Of a DNA stretch of 64,000 nt, positions 11,831 through 22,296 are shown one piece after another (within the stretch, counting starts at the first letter, position 1; each line of letters begins with the position of its first letter). A model generated the notes under the pieces. It was not told the origin of the DNA. It did no database searches and saw only the letters and a list, made by a program, of their open reading frames with translations. Position numbers and translations under genes: made by a program. The stretch spans positions 1,302,001 through 1,366,000 of the forward strand of contig JAYKKR010000008.1 of NCBI GenBank assembly GCA_036971615.1, written 5' to 3'. Source of the stretch: Amyloporia xantha (taxonomy: Eukaryota; Basidiomycota; Agaricomycetes; Polyporales; Adustoporiaceae).

Positions 11831-12961
11831 TCAGGCAGGGCTCACCACACTGGGAATCTGCGTGATCGTCGGCGCACCGCCCGCACCGGTCGGCTGGATC
11901 ACGACGGAATGGCCCGGAGCCTGTTGCACGACGTAGCCACCGTTGACCATGGGCGGCGCGTACGGCATGCCACCTCCCATGCCGGGATATGCGCCCATCG
12001 GGTAGCCCATCTGCTGTCCCATCTGCTGGACGGGAGCGTATTGCCCTGGGTAGGGCCAGCCAGGCATCTCGCCGAACCAGGGCAGTTCAAAGATCGGCGC
12101 ACGCCAGGCGAAGGGCAGCCCCATGACCCGGGCACGGCTGGTCAGAGAAATGAGAATCCAGAGGAAGATGGCGTCTTGCGCATGCGCCGTCAGCGAAATC
12201 ATTGACGAGGGAAGAGAGATCATCCGCTCACATAGGCAGAAGATCATCCATGAGAACGCTTCGATGACCTTCATCTCATAACACCACGACTTGGTGGAGA
12301 CTGGGGACAGCGATGAGATTCAGAGTTAGTCGCAAGAACAACCTACTCACTTTCGCCATTCTTGGTTGCCATCATAGCATCTCCCAACGCATCACATTGT
12401 ACGGTGCCAACGATGTCTCTATAGCCAGCAGTTAGATTGAGATGAAATAGCGATCCCTCAAGGCATACGCAGACCAAGCTCCCATTGCTAGAAGCGAGTA
12501 TGAGTCAAGATCGGACAGCACATAATCGACAGACACATACCGAGCCACAGAACGCCGAGAATAAATAATACAATGGCCTCTGTCCGCGGTGCGGACCATG
12601 ATATCCTGTCGACAGAATGTATGAGCACTGGTTTTCCACGGGAAGGTCACCGATCCTACGTTATTAGAAACACGAGAATCGTCAGTGATGGTACAATGAT
12701 AGAAAAAATCCCAAAGTCATCTGTGTCAAGATGCGGCGCGATCAGACCCTCCTCAGAACAAGCAGACAGATAGGATGGCACGCACGTTGAATATTTGGCA
12801 GGAATATGCTCCCAAAATACGCCGATATCCCGAGAACAGTGGCAGAAAGCAACAGGATGACGACTAGAATGGCAGCGTTGTGAGTGCGCCTGTAATCTTC
12901 GAGCTGGGAGATTATAATCACCGTAGCCGTAGAGGCGCATCTCTTTGAAGAGTTGCGTCAT
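11831..12961 (-). CDS. MARVEL-like four-helix membrane protein, copy B, Pro/Gly/Met-rich tail
   Basis: Phase-consistent exons 12889-12786, 12720-12660, 12605-12541, 12487-12469 (19 nt only), 12418-12351, 12300-12232 and 12174-11831 encode four hydrophobic segments: around HNAAILVVILLLSATVLGIS, FSIIVPSLTILVFLIT, AIVLFILGVLWLAMG and IEAFSWMIFCLYAIFLWILI. A loop with a Cys (VQCDALGD) lies between helices 3 and 4. The C-terminal tail is rich in Pro, Gly, Met and Tyr (PGQYAPVQQMGQQMGYPMG), a low-complexity cytosolic tail. The N-terminus is unresolved. The ATG at 12961 lies just after a splice-acceptor-like CCCCTAG, and joining it to helix 1 in frame needs a 33-nt intron and a further upstream exon. 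Orientation and structure match copies A and C. Confidence 0.65.
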
Positions 12962-13593
12962 CTAGGGGACGTGTCAGGCTGGTCGTCACGAAACAATGCG
13001 TCCGATACGCACTGTGCAGATAGCTCTGTGGAGAGAACTCTATTAAAAAAAGGAATCTGGAGTGGCGAGCGGGGCGAGGAAGAGAGGGCGTGGGGGGTCG
13101 TGCAGGCGTAGAAATAGAGACGCTCCCAGGTCTTAGGGATGGACAATGGTGGACCAGTCAGGTAATTCCACTTGACAAGTGTGGATAAAACGCGGGCAGG
13201 TGGGCTCCGGGGAATTCCAACTCGTCCGCTGCAATTATCCGCTGACGTCAATTCGGGCAATGTTCAAGTCGCGTGTCACATGACTACAATGGGGCAACAC
13301 GTGTTTCGCGTGCGCATTAGGGCCGCCTGCACGCTGCACCGTCTCCCGCCATGCGCGACCGACTCCAACGCCCCATCTTCCTAGTGTCAACTAACCGTTC
13401 GAACGCAGCATCAGGCTAATCGATTGGAAGTCATCGCTCCCTAATCTATATTGTAATGAATGACGGCTTAATGAATGCTGTCGGTATTGTACATCGCCGT
13501 ATGTATGTCTGCTACACGTAACCCATAATACACCCGTTAAATACATCACAGGCATGCCTCACATGCCTATCTAGTCGTCATCATCATCGCACA
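12962..13593. other. intergenic region between MARVEL-like copies B and A
   Basis: Probable promoter and unresolved first exon of copy B, plus the 3' UTR of copy A. No other coding signal was recognised. Confidence 0.4.
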
Positions 13594-15170
13594 TCACCGC
13601 CGGGGTGACGCGTCCCTGTGATATTTGTCTCGGGGCCGTGTATCCCGCACATGCGCCTGGTCCGGCGTCTTGTGCGGCAGCCAGTACACGTACGTCGGCG
13701 ACTCGTTGCGCGTCGGGCCATCCGCCCCCGTCTGCGGCAGACGTCCCCGCGATCGCTGGGAGTCTTGCCGGTGGGCCTGCGCACGCCCAGAGTCCTGTCG
13801 GGTCACCTGCGCGCGCCCAGAGTCCTGTCGGGTTACCTGCGCACGCCCGGAGTCCTGTCGGTGCACCTGCGTGCGCTGAGAGTCCCCGCGTTGGACCTGC
13901 GTGCGCTGTGAGTCCTGGCGGTTCACTTGCGTGCGTCCCGAGTCTTGTCGGTTAACTTGTGCGCGCCTGGAGTCCTGGCGTTGTACCTGCGTGCGCTGCG
14001 AGTCGTCGCGGTACGGGAGGGGGCGTACAAAGTCCACGATCCGCCACGAGTCGCGGCGGATGGGATCTGAACGCTTAGAGGTCTGGGTGCGCCCGGAGTC
14101 CTGTGTGCGCTGGGAGTCCTTGCGTTTCTCCTCCATGCCCGGTCTTGAGCGTGATCGCGACCGCTGCGTAACAGGTGCTGGCAATCTGCCGCCATTCTGC
14201 TTGTCCAGCTTGCCGAACCACGGGACTCCGGTGACGGACGATACCCATACTTGTCTCTGACCGAAACGGTGCAGGCGCAGAGCGAGCACCAATAAAAATA
14301 TAAAGAATCCCAAAACTGGTGGGGTTTTCATGAGCGCCGGAAAGTTATTAGTCGACAGAGGGTACATACTAAGAATAACGTTGAAGAAAGAAAATGCTTC
14401 GAGGACGCGGTATTGCGCTTGGTAGATCTCCGTGTTAACTATCATAGCGTGAGCGGCTATCCAGATATGTAAAACACCACGAGTACTCACATCCAGAGAC
14501 ATCAACCACCTCGGTGGAATCTGCCGACGAGAAGCATTCTACATCCGCTCCCTCGGCATCGGAAGAAGCGATGAATCCGGACAGCGCTTGAGAGGGTGGG
14601 CGTCAGGGTCTGACACCGGACTCCCCGAACAAACGTGTACTCACCGAGCCATAGCACTCCCGCAAGCCCCAGACAGCCCAGTTCAACCCGCGTAGAGATG
14701 GGATTCCGCTCTTTCCAGAGACTGAATCCAAGTCTGAATGACAAGGTCAGCGCGAGTTGGTGGGATGAACAAAGACGGAACGTACAACGCGATGATAATG
14801 AGCAGGGTTGCGCTGCATACAAAGAGCGCGAACGGAACGAAACGAGCTGGATGTGCGTCAGGACGCGTCACCGGGTGAGCGAGCGGGAGCTACTTACTGA
14901 GGTCCGATGAGATCAAAATACTTTGAAAATGCGCCGCGATAGCCAGACAGATGACAGTCCACAGGAGAACCGCGACTAGAAAGACGTGAGCATGGAAGGG
15001 CTCGCAGACAAGAAGATGTGGTGCTCACAGTAAACGCAGAACCGGAGGATGTTGAAGACTGACGGCATGCGGGGCAGGAAACGAAAGATAGCAAGGAGTG
15101 GCCGACGAGTGGGACGAGATTGTGACTGGTCTCGTCGGCCGGTGGCCTGCTTCGTATTTGAGGACCTCAT
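13594..15170 (-). CDS. MARVEL-like four-helix membrane protein, copy A, with repetitive RS/QDS tail
   Basis: Seven exons (15170-15029, 14975-14898, 14846-14786, 14733-14645, 14586-14491, 14438-14370, 14315-13594) join with all phases consistent to 418 residues. Four hydrophobic segments appear in order: around YFAVLLWTVICLAIAAHF, FVPFALFVCSATLLIIIAL, VELGCLGLAGVLWLALSGFI and FNVILILGFFIFLLVLAL. The helix 3-4 loop carries VECFSSAD, aligned with VQCDALGD of copy B. After GVPWFGK (copy B: ELPWFGE) comes a long basic, Ser/Arg/Gln-rich tail built from about ten-residue repeats of the form R-Q-D-S-x-R-x-Q-V. The start at 15170 is the first ATG of the frame. The domain is inferred from topology; the tail function is unknown. 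Confidence 0.75.
13759..14018 (-). repeat. 30-bp coding minisatellite in MARVEL-like copy A tail
   Basis: Eight to nine imperfect 30-bp units lie in tandem, each beginning near GAGTCCTG(T/G)CG on the plus strand. They encode ten-residue units on the minus strand such as RQDSGRAQVT, RQDSQRTQVQ and RGDSQRTQVH. Unit length keeps the frame, so copy-number change would only lengthen or shorten the tail. Confidence 0.85.
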
Positions 15171-18042
15171 CTAGCGTGTCAAAGGGGCGCGGAGTCAAAG
15201 CAATGAAAGCAACGAGGCAGGGGGCCTAAGCAGCTGGGTGCTTGATGATCGTGTGTTTGCGTTGCTTGATGCGCGTTCCCTCTGTTCCCTCTGTCGCACC
15301 GTCCACGAAAGAAAGACCAGAGCTGGGTGTGCCAGCTGAAGCCTCTGGCGCGGATGGAAGATGGGTGAGGGGACGGAGGAAGGACCGGACCTTCGGAGGT
15401 TTACATATGGGCTGTTGCATCGTAAATTTTACAGTTGTTTGTGTGTAGCCGAGCCACGGGGGATGGGAGCCTGAGAGACAGAATGGCGGACAAATGTGAT
15501 GCGAAGCCAAAGCTGGAACCCCTCCGATTTTCCACAGTCGCCTCGAGGCGTTGCAGTTTGCCTTTCAATCTACCGATAAGGAAACCGATCAGGATCCGGA
15601 TCAAACGGCACGGCCTATCTGCGCTCTGATTGGCTGCGAGAGAATACATCCGTGACTGGGCTCCAACATTGTCCCGTAGGTCTGCCAGACATCGATATCC
15701 AGGATAGCTTTTCCTGTCTAGTTCCCTTCTCACTCCACATCTCGACCCTCGACAGGCCTCAACTCTGTTCCTCGCCAACTGATTTCCCTCCGGTTCATCA
15801 TCTCCTGATAGACTCTCAGCCGCCCGCCGCACGTTGCGGACATGGCCGTAAACCATCTCGACTGCACTGTACCTTTTCGCCCCCACGCTGACGGACAAAA
15901 GTGTCCTTCGCGGCACAGCAATACATGAATAGAAAACGTTCCAGGGCTTCCAGCTGCTGCGGAATGCGATCGACTCACCTCGGCGGAGGGCATATCTCCC
16001 GCTTCTCCGCGAACATATCTATGTACCTCGGCCTTCTCCATCCCCCATCTTCTCCAATTCCGGTGCGACGATTTGTCCTTCGCGAAGCGTGTCACGCTGG
16101 ATCACGCGTTCTCTGCTGCCTATTCCTAATGTCAACACCACGGCCGACGATGTCGTGGTATCCGTGCAATATCGAAGCACACAGCTCTATCATCCGTCCA
16201 CTTCAGCTGACTCGAGATTCAGCCGCATACTACCGCGGCGTTGATGGGTCTGATAGTCAATACAGTAAGCGTTGTCGGAGCGACTGCGGGGCAGCCGCAA
16301 CATGCACCCTTTTCTTACCCCAGCACAATCGATTCTCTGCCGTTACTGGTCCGGATCGCGTGATGACAACGTGGTCCACATGAGCTATACGTCGGCGGGG
16401 ATGTATCCGTTCATCTGGACAGTTCACGAAAGCGAGAAAAATGAGGCAGAGTGCAGACCGCAGGCCCTGTCTCGGATTCTCAGAAACGGACCTGCTGATA
16501 GCTGGTGCACTCCCTCATGACCGAAGCCGGGTAAATGCCAGAAGATATGGGACGGACGGAGATGGCTTCGGAGACACCTATTCACCAGCTTCCCCTCGCT
16601 TGGCCGGCGTCCCATTCTGCGCGAACGCCTCGATGGCCATCCCTTTAGTCGACAATGGATTTCTCCTCGGAAAGGCGCAGGCGCTGCGCCCGTGCCGGCG
16701 ACAAAAGAACGCGTATGTTCGGTTCCACCTATCTTCATGTATGACAATGGATATGAATGAAGCTTCTCACAAACAAAGAATGCGCACAAAGCTCCGCACC
16801 GTTTTGGTCGTTCGGACCGTTCATCTGACTCGATACGCCCATAGACCGTCATACGCAGCAAAAAGAGACTGATGAGAGCAGGTGCAGGTGGATACCTAGG
16901 CGTATATATGCTGCGCGGAGGGGGCGATTTGTAGCATTCCCGCGGGCTGGCAGACGTTTTATGAATTCCATGCGTTCGCGCGTGCATCGAGATCTGGTCT
17001 GGGGTAAAGGGCTTCGCTGCTTCGTTCGACAGGATAAGTACGCGGCCCAACGTGTCTGACGCCCGTTCTGAGAGTCCGACGCTGAGCTTTCCTCAGGTGT
17101 CGTCAGAGGCACACAGATTCGCGGAGTGGAATACTAGTCTGGGGGTCGCGTTGTTGATCGTCCGTTCGCGAACGTGTCCTGCGACGCGTACGAGAGATTG
17201 AGCAAGAGGACGTTTAGTGTGATGGCTCTCAGAGCGTCTTAAGACTGTCAACGGCAGGGAACTAACTTAGAGTCAACCTCTAAGTTTCACTTCTAAGACT
17301 GACGCTGAAGCCGAAACGCCTGTAGTCTTCTGCTGCTGAAGCACATCCACCAGGTGGGTAAAATAACAATTCTCACAATGGAAGCGTCAATCTACCCTTC
17401 GGATCCAGACGCGCGCTCTCATACACCTCTAGGGAAATATCGAGCGTTCCATACGCGCGTGCGAAGAACACCACAATCTGCTCGGGCGTTCGTGTCAAAT
17501 GCAAGGAAAATCAGCGAAGAGCCTGTGGACGCGTGTCGTACCACCTCATTGCGTCTTCCGATGTCTTTCCCAACAACAGCAGAGCGCCCGCGACGTAGGA
17601 TGCTGGCTCCCGCTTCATGCTGTCCCTTAGGCTTTGCAGAGGACGACGGGTCACGTCTATGGGGCCATTTGGAGCCTGGGGGAAGAAGCACGTCCGGTGA
17701 CGGGCATGGCAGAGCATATGTAAGATCTCGCTTTCACATATGAATGGGATCCGAAAAGCTAGCCGTTATCTCGACAAATATAGCAGCGCGCGAAAGCTCG
17801 CATGCGCGCAGCGGCATCCAGGGAGACGGTCCAGCCCGGATATCGTTGGAAAAACCCGAGGCGCAGGTTGTTCCCTCGTTATGTCTGGTGTGGATACGGT
17901 TTGCTTTCGCCTTTTGTGGGGCGCTTACGTACTTATGTAGGTATCCTGAAAGTGATCAGGTTAGCAAATGATGTTTGAAATAGGTGTCATTTGAGCTCGG
18001 GACTAACCACTTGTCGCACTTGCCTAACGCTCGCGCGTACTA
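15171..18042. other. gene-poor stretch, no confident gene
   Basis: Long open frames occur (for example 15401-15916 and 16424-17050 on the minus strand), but none shows a domain I recognise. The best coding-like fragments are on the minus strand: 17675-17515, ending GKTSEDAMRWYDTRPQALR, and 17415-17373, ending ESARLDPKGRLTLPL. They have good codon character, but I could not join them in phase. They may be exons of an unrecognised gene or remnants. Confidence 0.3.
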
Positions 18043-18436
18043 TGGTGCGCGTCACTTAGCCACCACTACTTTTGTACAGTGTAAATAGCACTCACAGGAA
18101 ACAAGTTTTAGGAAATCTACTTTGATAGAAATGGTTGTTTTCAGCATAGGAAATGATCTGCCAGACGGATTGTCTCGATTCTCAAAATTGAAGGAGTTAT
18201 TTATTTTTACGAGCCTAAATTTGGCCGTTAACCATATATAGAAAGTAAGCGCCCACTTGACTGTCACAAATCAGGTGCTAAAAGACACTAGAAATGATTG
18301 AAAATGGTACTTTTCGTATCACAAAACCCAGTTGTATCCGGCCTACGGCCGTTTGACATGTTAAAGTGGGGTCCGGGTTTTGGTTCAAGGATTTGGCCGC
18401 TGTACAAAAGTAGTGGTGACTAAGTGACGCGCACCA
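18043..18436. mobile_element. 394-bp MITE with 37-bp terminal inverted repeats and TA target site
   Basis: Positions 18043-18079 (starting TGGTGCGCGTCACTTAG) and 18400-18436 are inverted repeats with one mismatch in 37. Both ends are flanked by TA (18041-18042 and 18437-18438). The interior has no coding frame. Size, terminal inverted repeats and TA duplication fit a non-autonomous Tc1/mariner-like MITE; other TA-inserting families are possible. Confidence 0.85.
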
Positions 18437-20507
18437 TACACTCCTATAAGATCTTCAGTCCATTCATCCTTCATTTTTTCCACTTTGAGAGCCGTATTCC
18501 TCCGGAGGACAGCCATCTTCCGTGTCGGTATAGTAGCCACGCATATATGTAGAAATTTATTGACAGCTGAGTTGCATATGGTCCTTAGGGGAGAAGGGCA
18601 TCAACTAGCGCTGGATATTATACAGGATAATAGGGCGCCTGCTGTATCATCCTATACGGCATGTAGTGTCAGGGTCCTCCCACTAAATCAGACCTAAATG
18701 GTAAGTAATGAAAGTTACGGCTCAGTGAAGCCCTTCCTCTGGAAGATGTTAGACGACAAACTGACCGTAATGCGAGTCGAATGGAGGACACCACATATAC
18801 TCCACAACCGTAGGACACGCCCCAAGCCGACTGCGAATATTGGCGGTACACAACAGTGCGTGAAGGACCGACTAGTCCAGGGCCACTGCCCTCTGTGTGG
18901 GACGGAGACATCTCTTGTCACCACATATGCGACAGGATGGTATGGCACACACCATTCCATCCACACACAACATGATGTGGCAGGAGCTAGACATGATTTA
19001 TCGGCTGCCAGACAAGCGTACGGGTTTGAAATATCATTCGACCCTGGATGCGATATCAGATGCTCCTAAACCCTTCTCACCTCCATTCATACACCCGATA
19101 CGGAGTTGCCAGTACACGAGCAAGTACACCAGGTGTAGAGGGTGGACATTGGTGACCCATAATGCCAAGACCGTCACATCGAGAAATCAACGAACCACTT
19201 CACGGGATTGACATTATTGGCTGGCGTTACGTACGAGACAGGATCATACCGCAGTCCGATATCCTCCCATCACATATTAGATGTCGTCGTCTCGCATGCA
19301 GGTCTCTGAAGATCACAACTGGAGGTTGTAAGAACAGTATTTCGATGCCCAAGTAGACGGGGGCCAGATATGGCATGCGATGAGCGGGAAGCCAAGAGCA
19401 TTCACCACATAGACGACTAGTGCGTTTCCCTGTCTGGAGTGGAATGCCTTTGCTAGGAGCACCTGAGACACCAGCCTGGATCAGCGGTGTCCTGTTCAGG
19501 GCACGCAGAGCGGAGGATTTGGTCAGCCCGTCCAGGCTTCGCGGCTTCCCAGTGCCTCGCCGCGTGCGCCGGCGGCAAGGCAGAGATATCAGCACAGTGG
19601 CCTGGGTATCAGGATTTCAAGCTATTGGACGCTGAGTACTAGAAGTCGTCGATCGCGCCGAAACCCAGATATAGAGCGACATGGGCGGTGATAGAGCCAG
19701 GCTATGTTTGGGGCGGGTGGAAGAAAAGGGAGTTGGGCCACTGGCGTGGACTATAAGGCCGGTCATAAGCTGCTGGAGGAGGTGCAAGTGCTCGAGATAT
19801 CGATGTCCGGACGAGAGTCGGAATGCCGCAGCCACTCACGAGAGGGGCTACGTGAGGCACGGGACCCGCTCATGGCGCCTGACCGAAGAGGGAAGAGACG
19901 GAAATGGCTGGAGGAAATGTGGCTAGAGCGCTGTTAGAAGCACTGCCGTATTCTGCGGAACCTGTAATCACCGCATCTTACTACGAACTCTCACAAGCTT
20001 AAGGCCCCCTGCTAGACGGTGGCAGATCGCTCGTTTGAACGTTCGCGTGCTGACTCGCTGGACATCACACAAGTCACCCTATTACTGTGTCCATCAACGC
20101 CACTTACAGAATGTACCGTATGAGCGGTCCCGGTTTCTCGCAAGACATGTCGTGGAATGGGCCGACCTAGGGGTCGACGCTGCCGGGATGTACCGCCGAC
20201 ATGATTGGAGACGGTGGATTGGCAAATGATGCATGTTTGTCGTGTCGCTCCAGCGTGTCGGACGATGACGGGGCTGTTGTTCTGTTGACTCGGTGGTGGT
20301 GAGCGGTAGCTTAGGGGTCGGAGAGGAGCAGGGAAAAGGCAATTGACTCATCGGGCAAAAATAACATGATGGCGCGCCGCGGGATACGCGCGTCGTGCTA
20401 TGTGACTTTGCGATTGGCCGGACGCACGTGCGATCGGAGATGGCAGAGCTTACTTATATCTGCTCACTCTCTTCTGAATTGGCCTGTGCATCCCTCACGT
20501 TGGTTCA
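18437..20507. other. gene-poor stretch left of the Helitron
   Basis: Several modest open frames on both strands lack a recognisable domain or coherent exon chain. A fragment reading HRMPYLAPVYLGIEILFLQ on the minus strand (about 19380-19330) looks membrane-like and may be a relic of a membrane-protein gene. No promoter or repeat was identified. Confidence 0.25.
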
Positions 20508-20533
20508 CTAGTGTCTTTACCCGTGGCTTTGCC
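20508..20533 (-). terminator. Helitron 3' end: hairpin plus CTAG
   Basis: The minus strand reads a 15-nt hairpin (CGTGG CAAAG CCACG), then GGTAAAGACA, then CTAG, then host T. Hairpin plus CTRR is the transposition terminator of Helitrons. Confidence 0.8.
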
Positions 20534-21072
20534 ACGTAAGGCGCTTTGCGCCTTTGAATACAAATACAATAAGTGTGGGCGCTTTGCGCCTTGTTACTTC
20601 TAGTGCTTGTTACTTCTAGGGCTCGTATATATACCTTACAATTCATGTCTTTAATAACTGCTCATTCACTCAAGTTTTTTCAAGCCTGCCCTAAAGTTGG
20701 GCACTGTGAAGCCAACAAAAATTGATTACAAACTTTATAGAATACTTTTTGTAATTGAGCAGAAATTACATGTACATTAAGAGAAGGTAAAGATTAAATG
20801 GAACTGTATTGAAGAGAAATCAGTCAATTATTCAAAAAGAGGATCAACACTTACAACTATTGAGAACATCGTATACAATTTTTAATGGCCTTGATCATTA
20901 AATTGAAACTATGTAGACATCAATTGGTCAATGTTCAGACAGATCATAGACTTGAAGACTTACCATCATTCATAATACCATCTACAATTTATAAGCAAAT
21001 GGAGCTTTGTGCAATGGTTCTGTAAAATAGAGTGTTAGCTCTGATGAGCACACACACACAATTAACAACACT

Positions 21073-22296
21073 CTACCAAGGATTGAGCAAGCCCGTCAAC
21101 ACTTCCTGATAGACAATATTGGCTGTGCTTGTATCCTGTGAACCCGGAGGAAATAAGACTTTGATCCGATTTGCTGAAGTACAGCGAGACAATGCAACGT
21201 ATAGCTGGCCATGGGAGAAGACAGAAAGCCGAAGATCCAAGCCAACATGCGTGACAGATTGACCTTGTGCCTTGTTAATGGTCATTGCGAAGGCCAAGCG
21301 AACGGGAAATTGTCGACGACTGAGAGGAATGGGTAAGTCTTCTGCTGATGGCTCGATGCTAATCCTTGGAATGTAAACCACATCTCCTGCATGTTTTCCT
21401 CCCAAAATCCGACATTCCAGCACACGTGTCTTAATAGACATAAGGACCATACGTGTCCCATTACAAAGACCATTGGCAGGGTCAATGTTTCGAAGAAGCA
21501 TAAGGGGACAGCCAGGTTTGAGGGCGAGATGTGCGAGTGGTAGGCCTGAGACGTTAATTGAGTTGAGATACTCCATAGGATAATGAGCATTCTCTGCTCC
21601 AATAACCTTGTCTGCACCTGTCAAAACAACCTTCTCCCCTGGAAACTTCTCCAGAATGTGGAGATTGAGGTCATCCACAGTATCATTCTTTGAAGAAAGA
21701 ATGGTTCTCTCCAGGAAGTACTGATCCGGCTTATCTCCTTCCTCGATATTTGGATAGACTGCATTGACCAATGCATCCACCGAATTGTCCTCCAGCCGCA
21801 TATTTTCTGGCAGCTTGATGGTCTTCTGAGGTGATACATTGTCACCTGCTCCGACCTTGAGCAACCATTCCGCAAAGGCATCACTTTCCGGAGTTCGATC
21901 CAAGCGCATGTTCTCTGTAAGATGGAGAACCTGAATCTGTAACCAAAGTGAAGACCTCTTCAGTGAGGCCCCAACAATAACCTGTCTGGAACCCTTGGCC
22001 ACCACTGGGAGAGTTTGACGGAAATCGCCTCCAAATAGCACTGTGATTCCTCCAAATGGCCTGTTGACGTCCAACACATCGCGTAAAGTTCGGTCCACGG
22101 CTTCTATTGCATAGCGATGCTGCATAGGAGCCTCATCCCAAATAATCACCCCAGTCTCCCTAAGAACCCCTGCCAGCTCGCTGTCCTTCAGAATCCGGCA
22201 GGTTGAACGTTCATGGATGGCAATTGGAATCTTGAAGCGTGAATGGGCAGTGCGACCACCTTCCAACAGCAACGAAGCAATACCGGATGATGCCAC
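21073..22296 (-). CDS. Helitron helicase part (PIF1-like), separated by frameshift
   Basis: This is the SF1 DNA helicase domain of the Helitron protein, used to unwind donor DNA. Motifs seen: SSGIASLLLEGGRTAHSRF (motif Ia), VIIWDEAPM (Walker B), GGDFRQTLPVV, LTENMRL, then FAMTINKAQGQS and GQLYVALSR (motifs V-VI). The Walker A region lies upstream of the nominal start at 22296, in the same frame back to about 22366. There the frame meets the Rep frame after an apparent one-base loss. It was therefore originally the C-terminal part of one protein with the Rep domain, about 1,650 residues in all. As it stands it is probably not expressed separately. Confidence 0.85.
   Translation of the reverse strand: MASSGIASLLLEGGRTAHSRFKIPIAIHERSTCRILKDSELAGVLRETGVIIWDEAPMQHRYAIEAVDRTLRDVLDVNRPFGGITVLFGGDFRQTLPVVAKGSRQVIVGASLKRSSLWLQIQVLHLTENMRLDRTPESDAFAEWLLKVGAGDNVSPQKTIKLPENMRLEDNSVDALVNAVYPNIEEGDKPDQYFLERTILSSKNDTVDDLNLHILEKFPGEKVVLTGADKVIGAENAHYPMEYLNSINVSGLPLAHLALKPGCPLMLLRNIDPANGLCNGTRMVLMSIKTRVLECRILGGKHAGDVVYIPRISIEPSAEDLPIPLSRRQFPVRLAFAMTINKAQGQSVTHVGLDLRLSVFSHGQLYVALSRCTSANRIKVLFPPGSQDTSTANIVYQEVLTGLLNPW

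Noticed and set aside
15401..17050. minus-strand genes at 15401-15916 and 16424-17050
   Set aside because: Single open frames without recognisable domains, paralogues or splice structure; not enough support to call.
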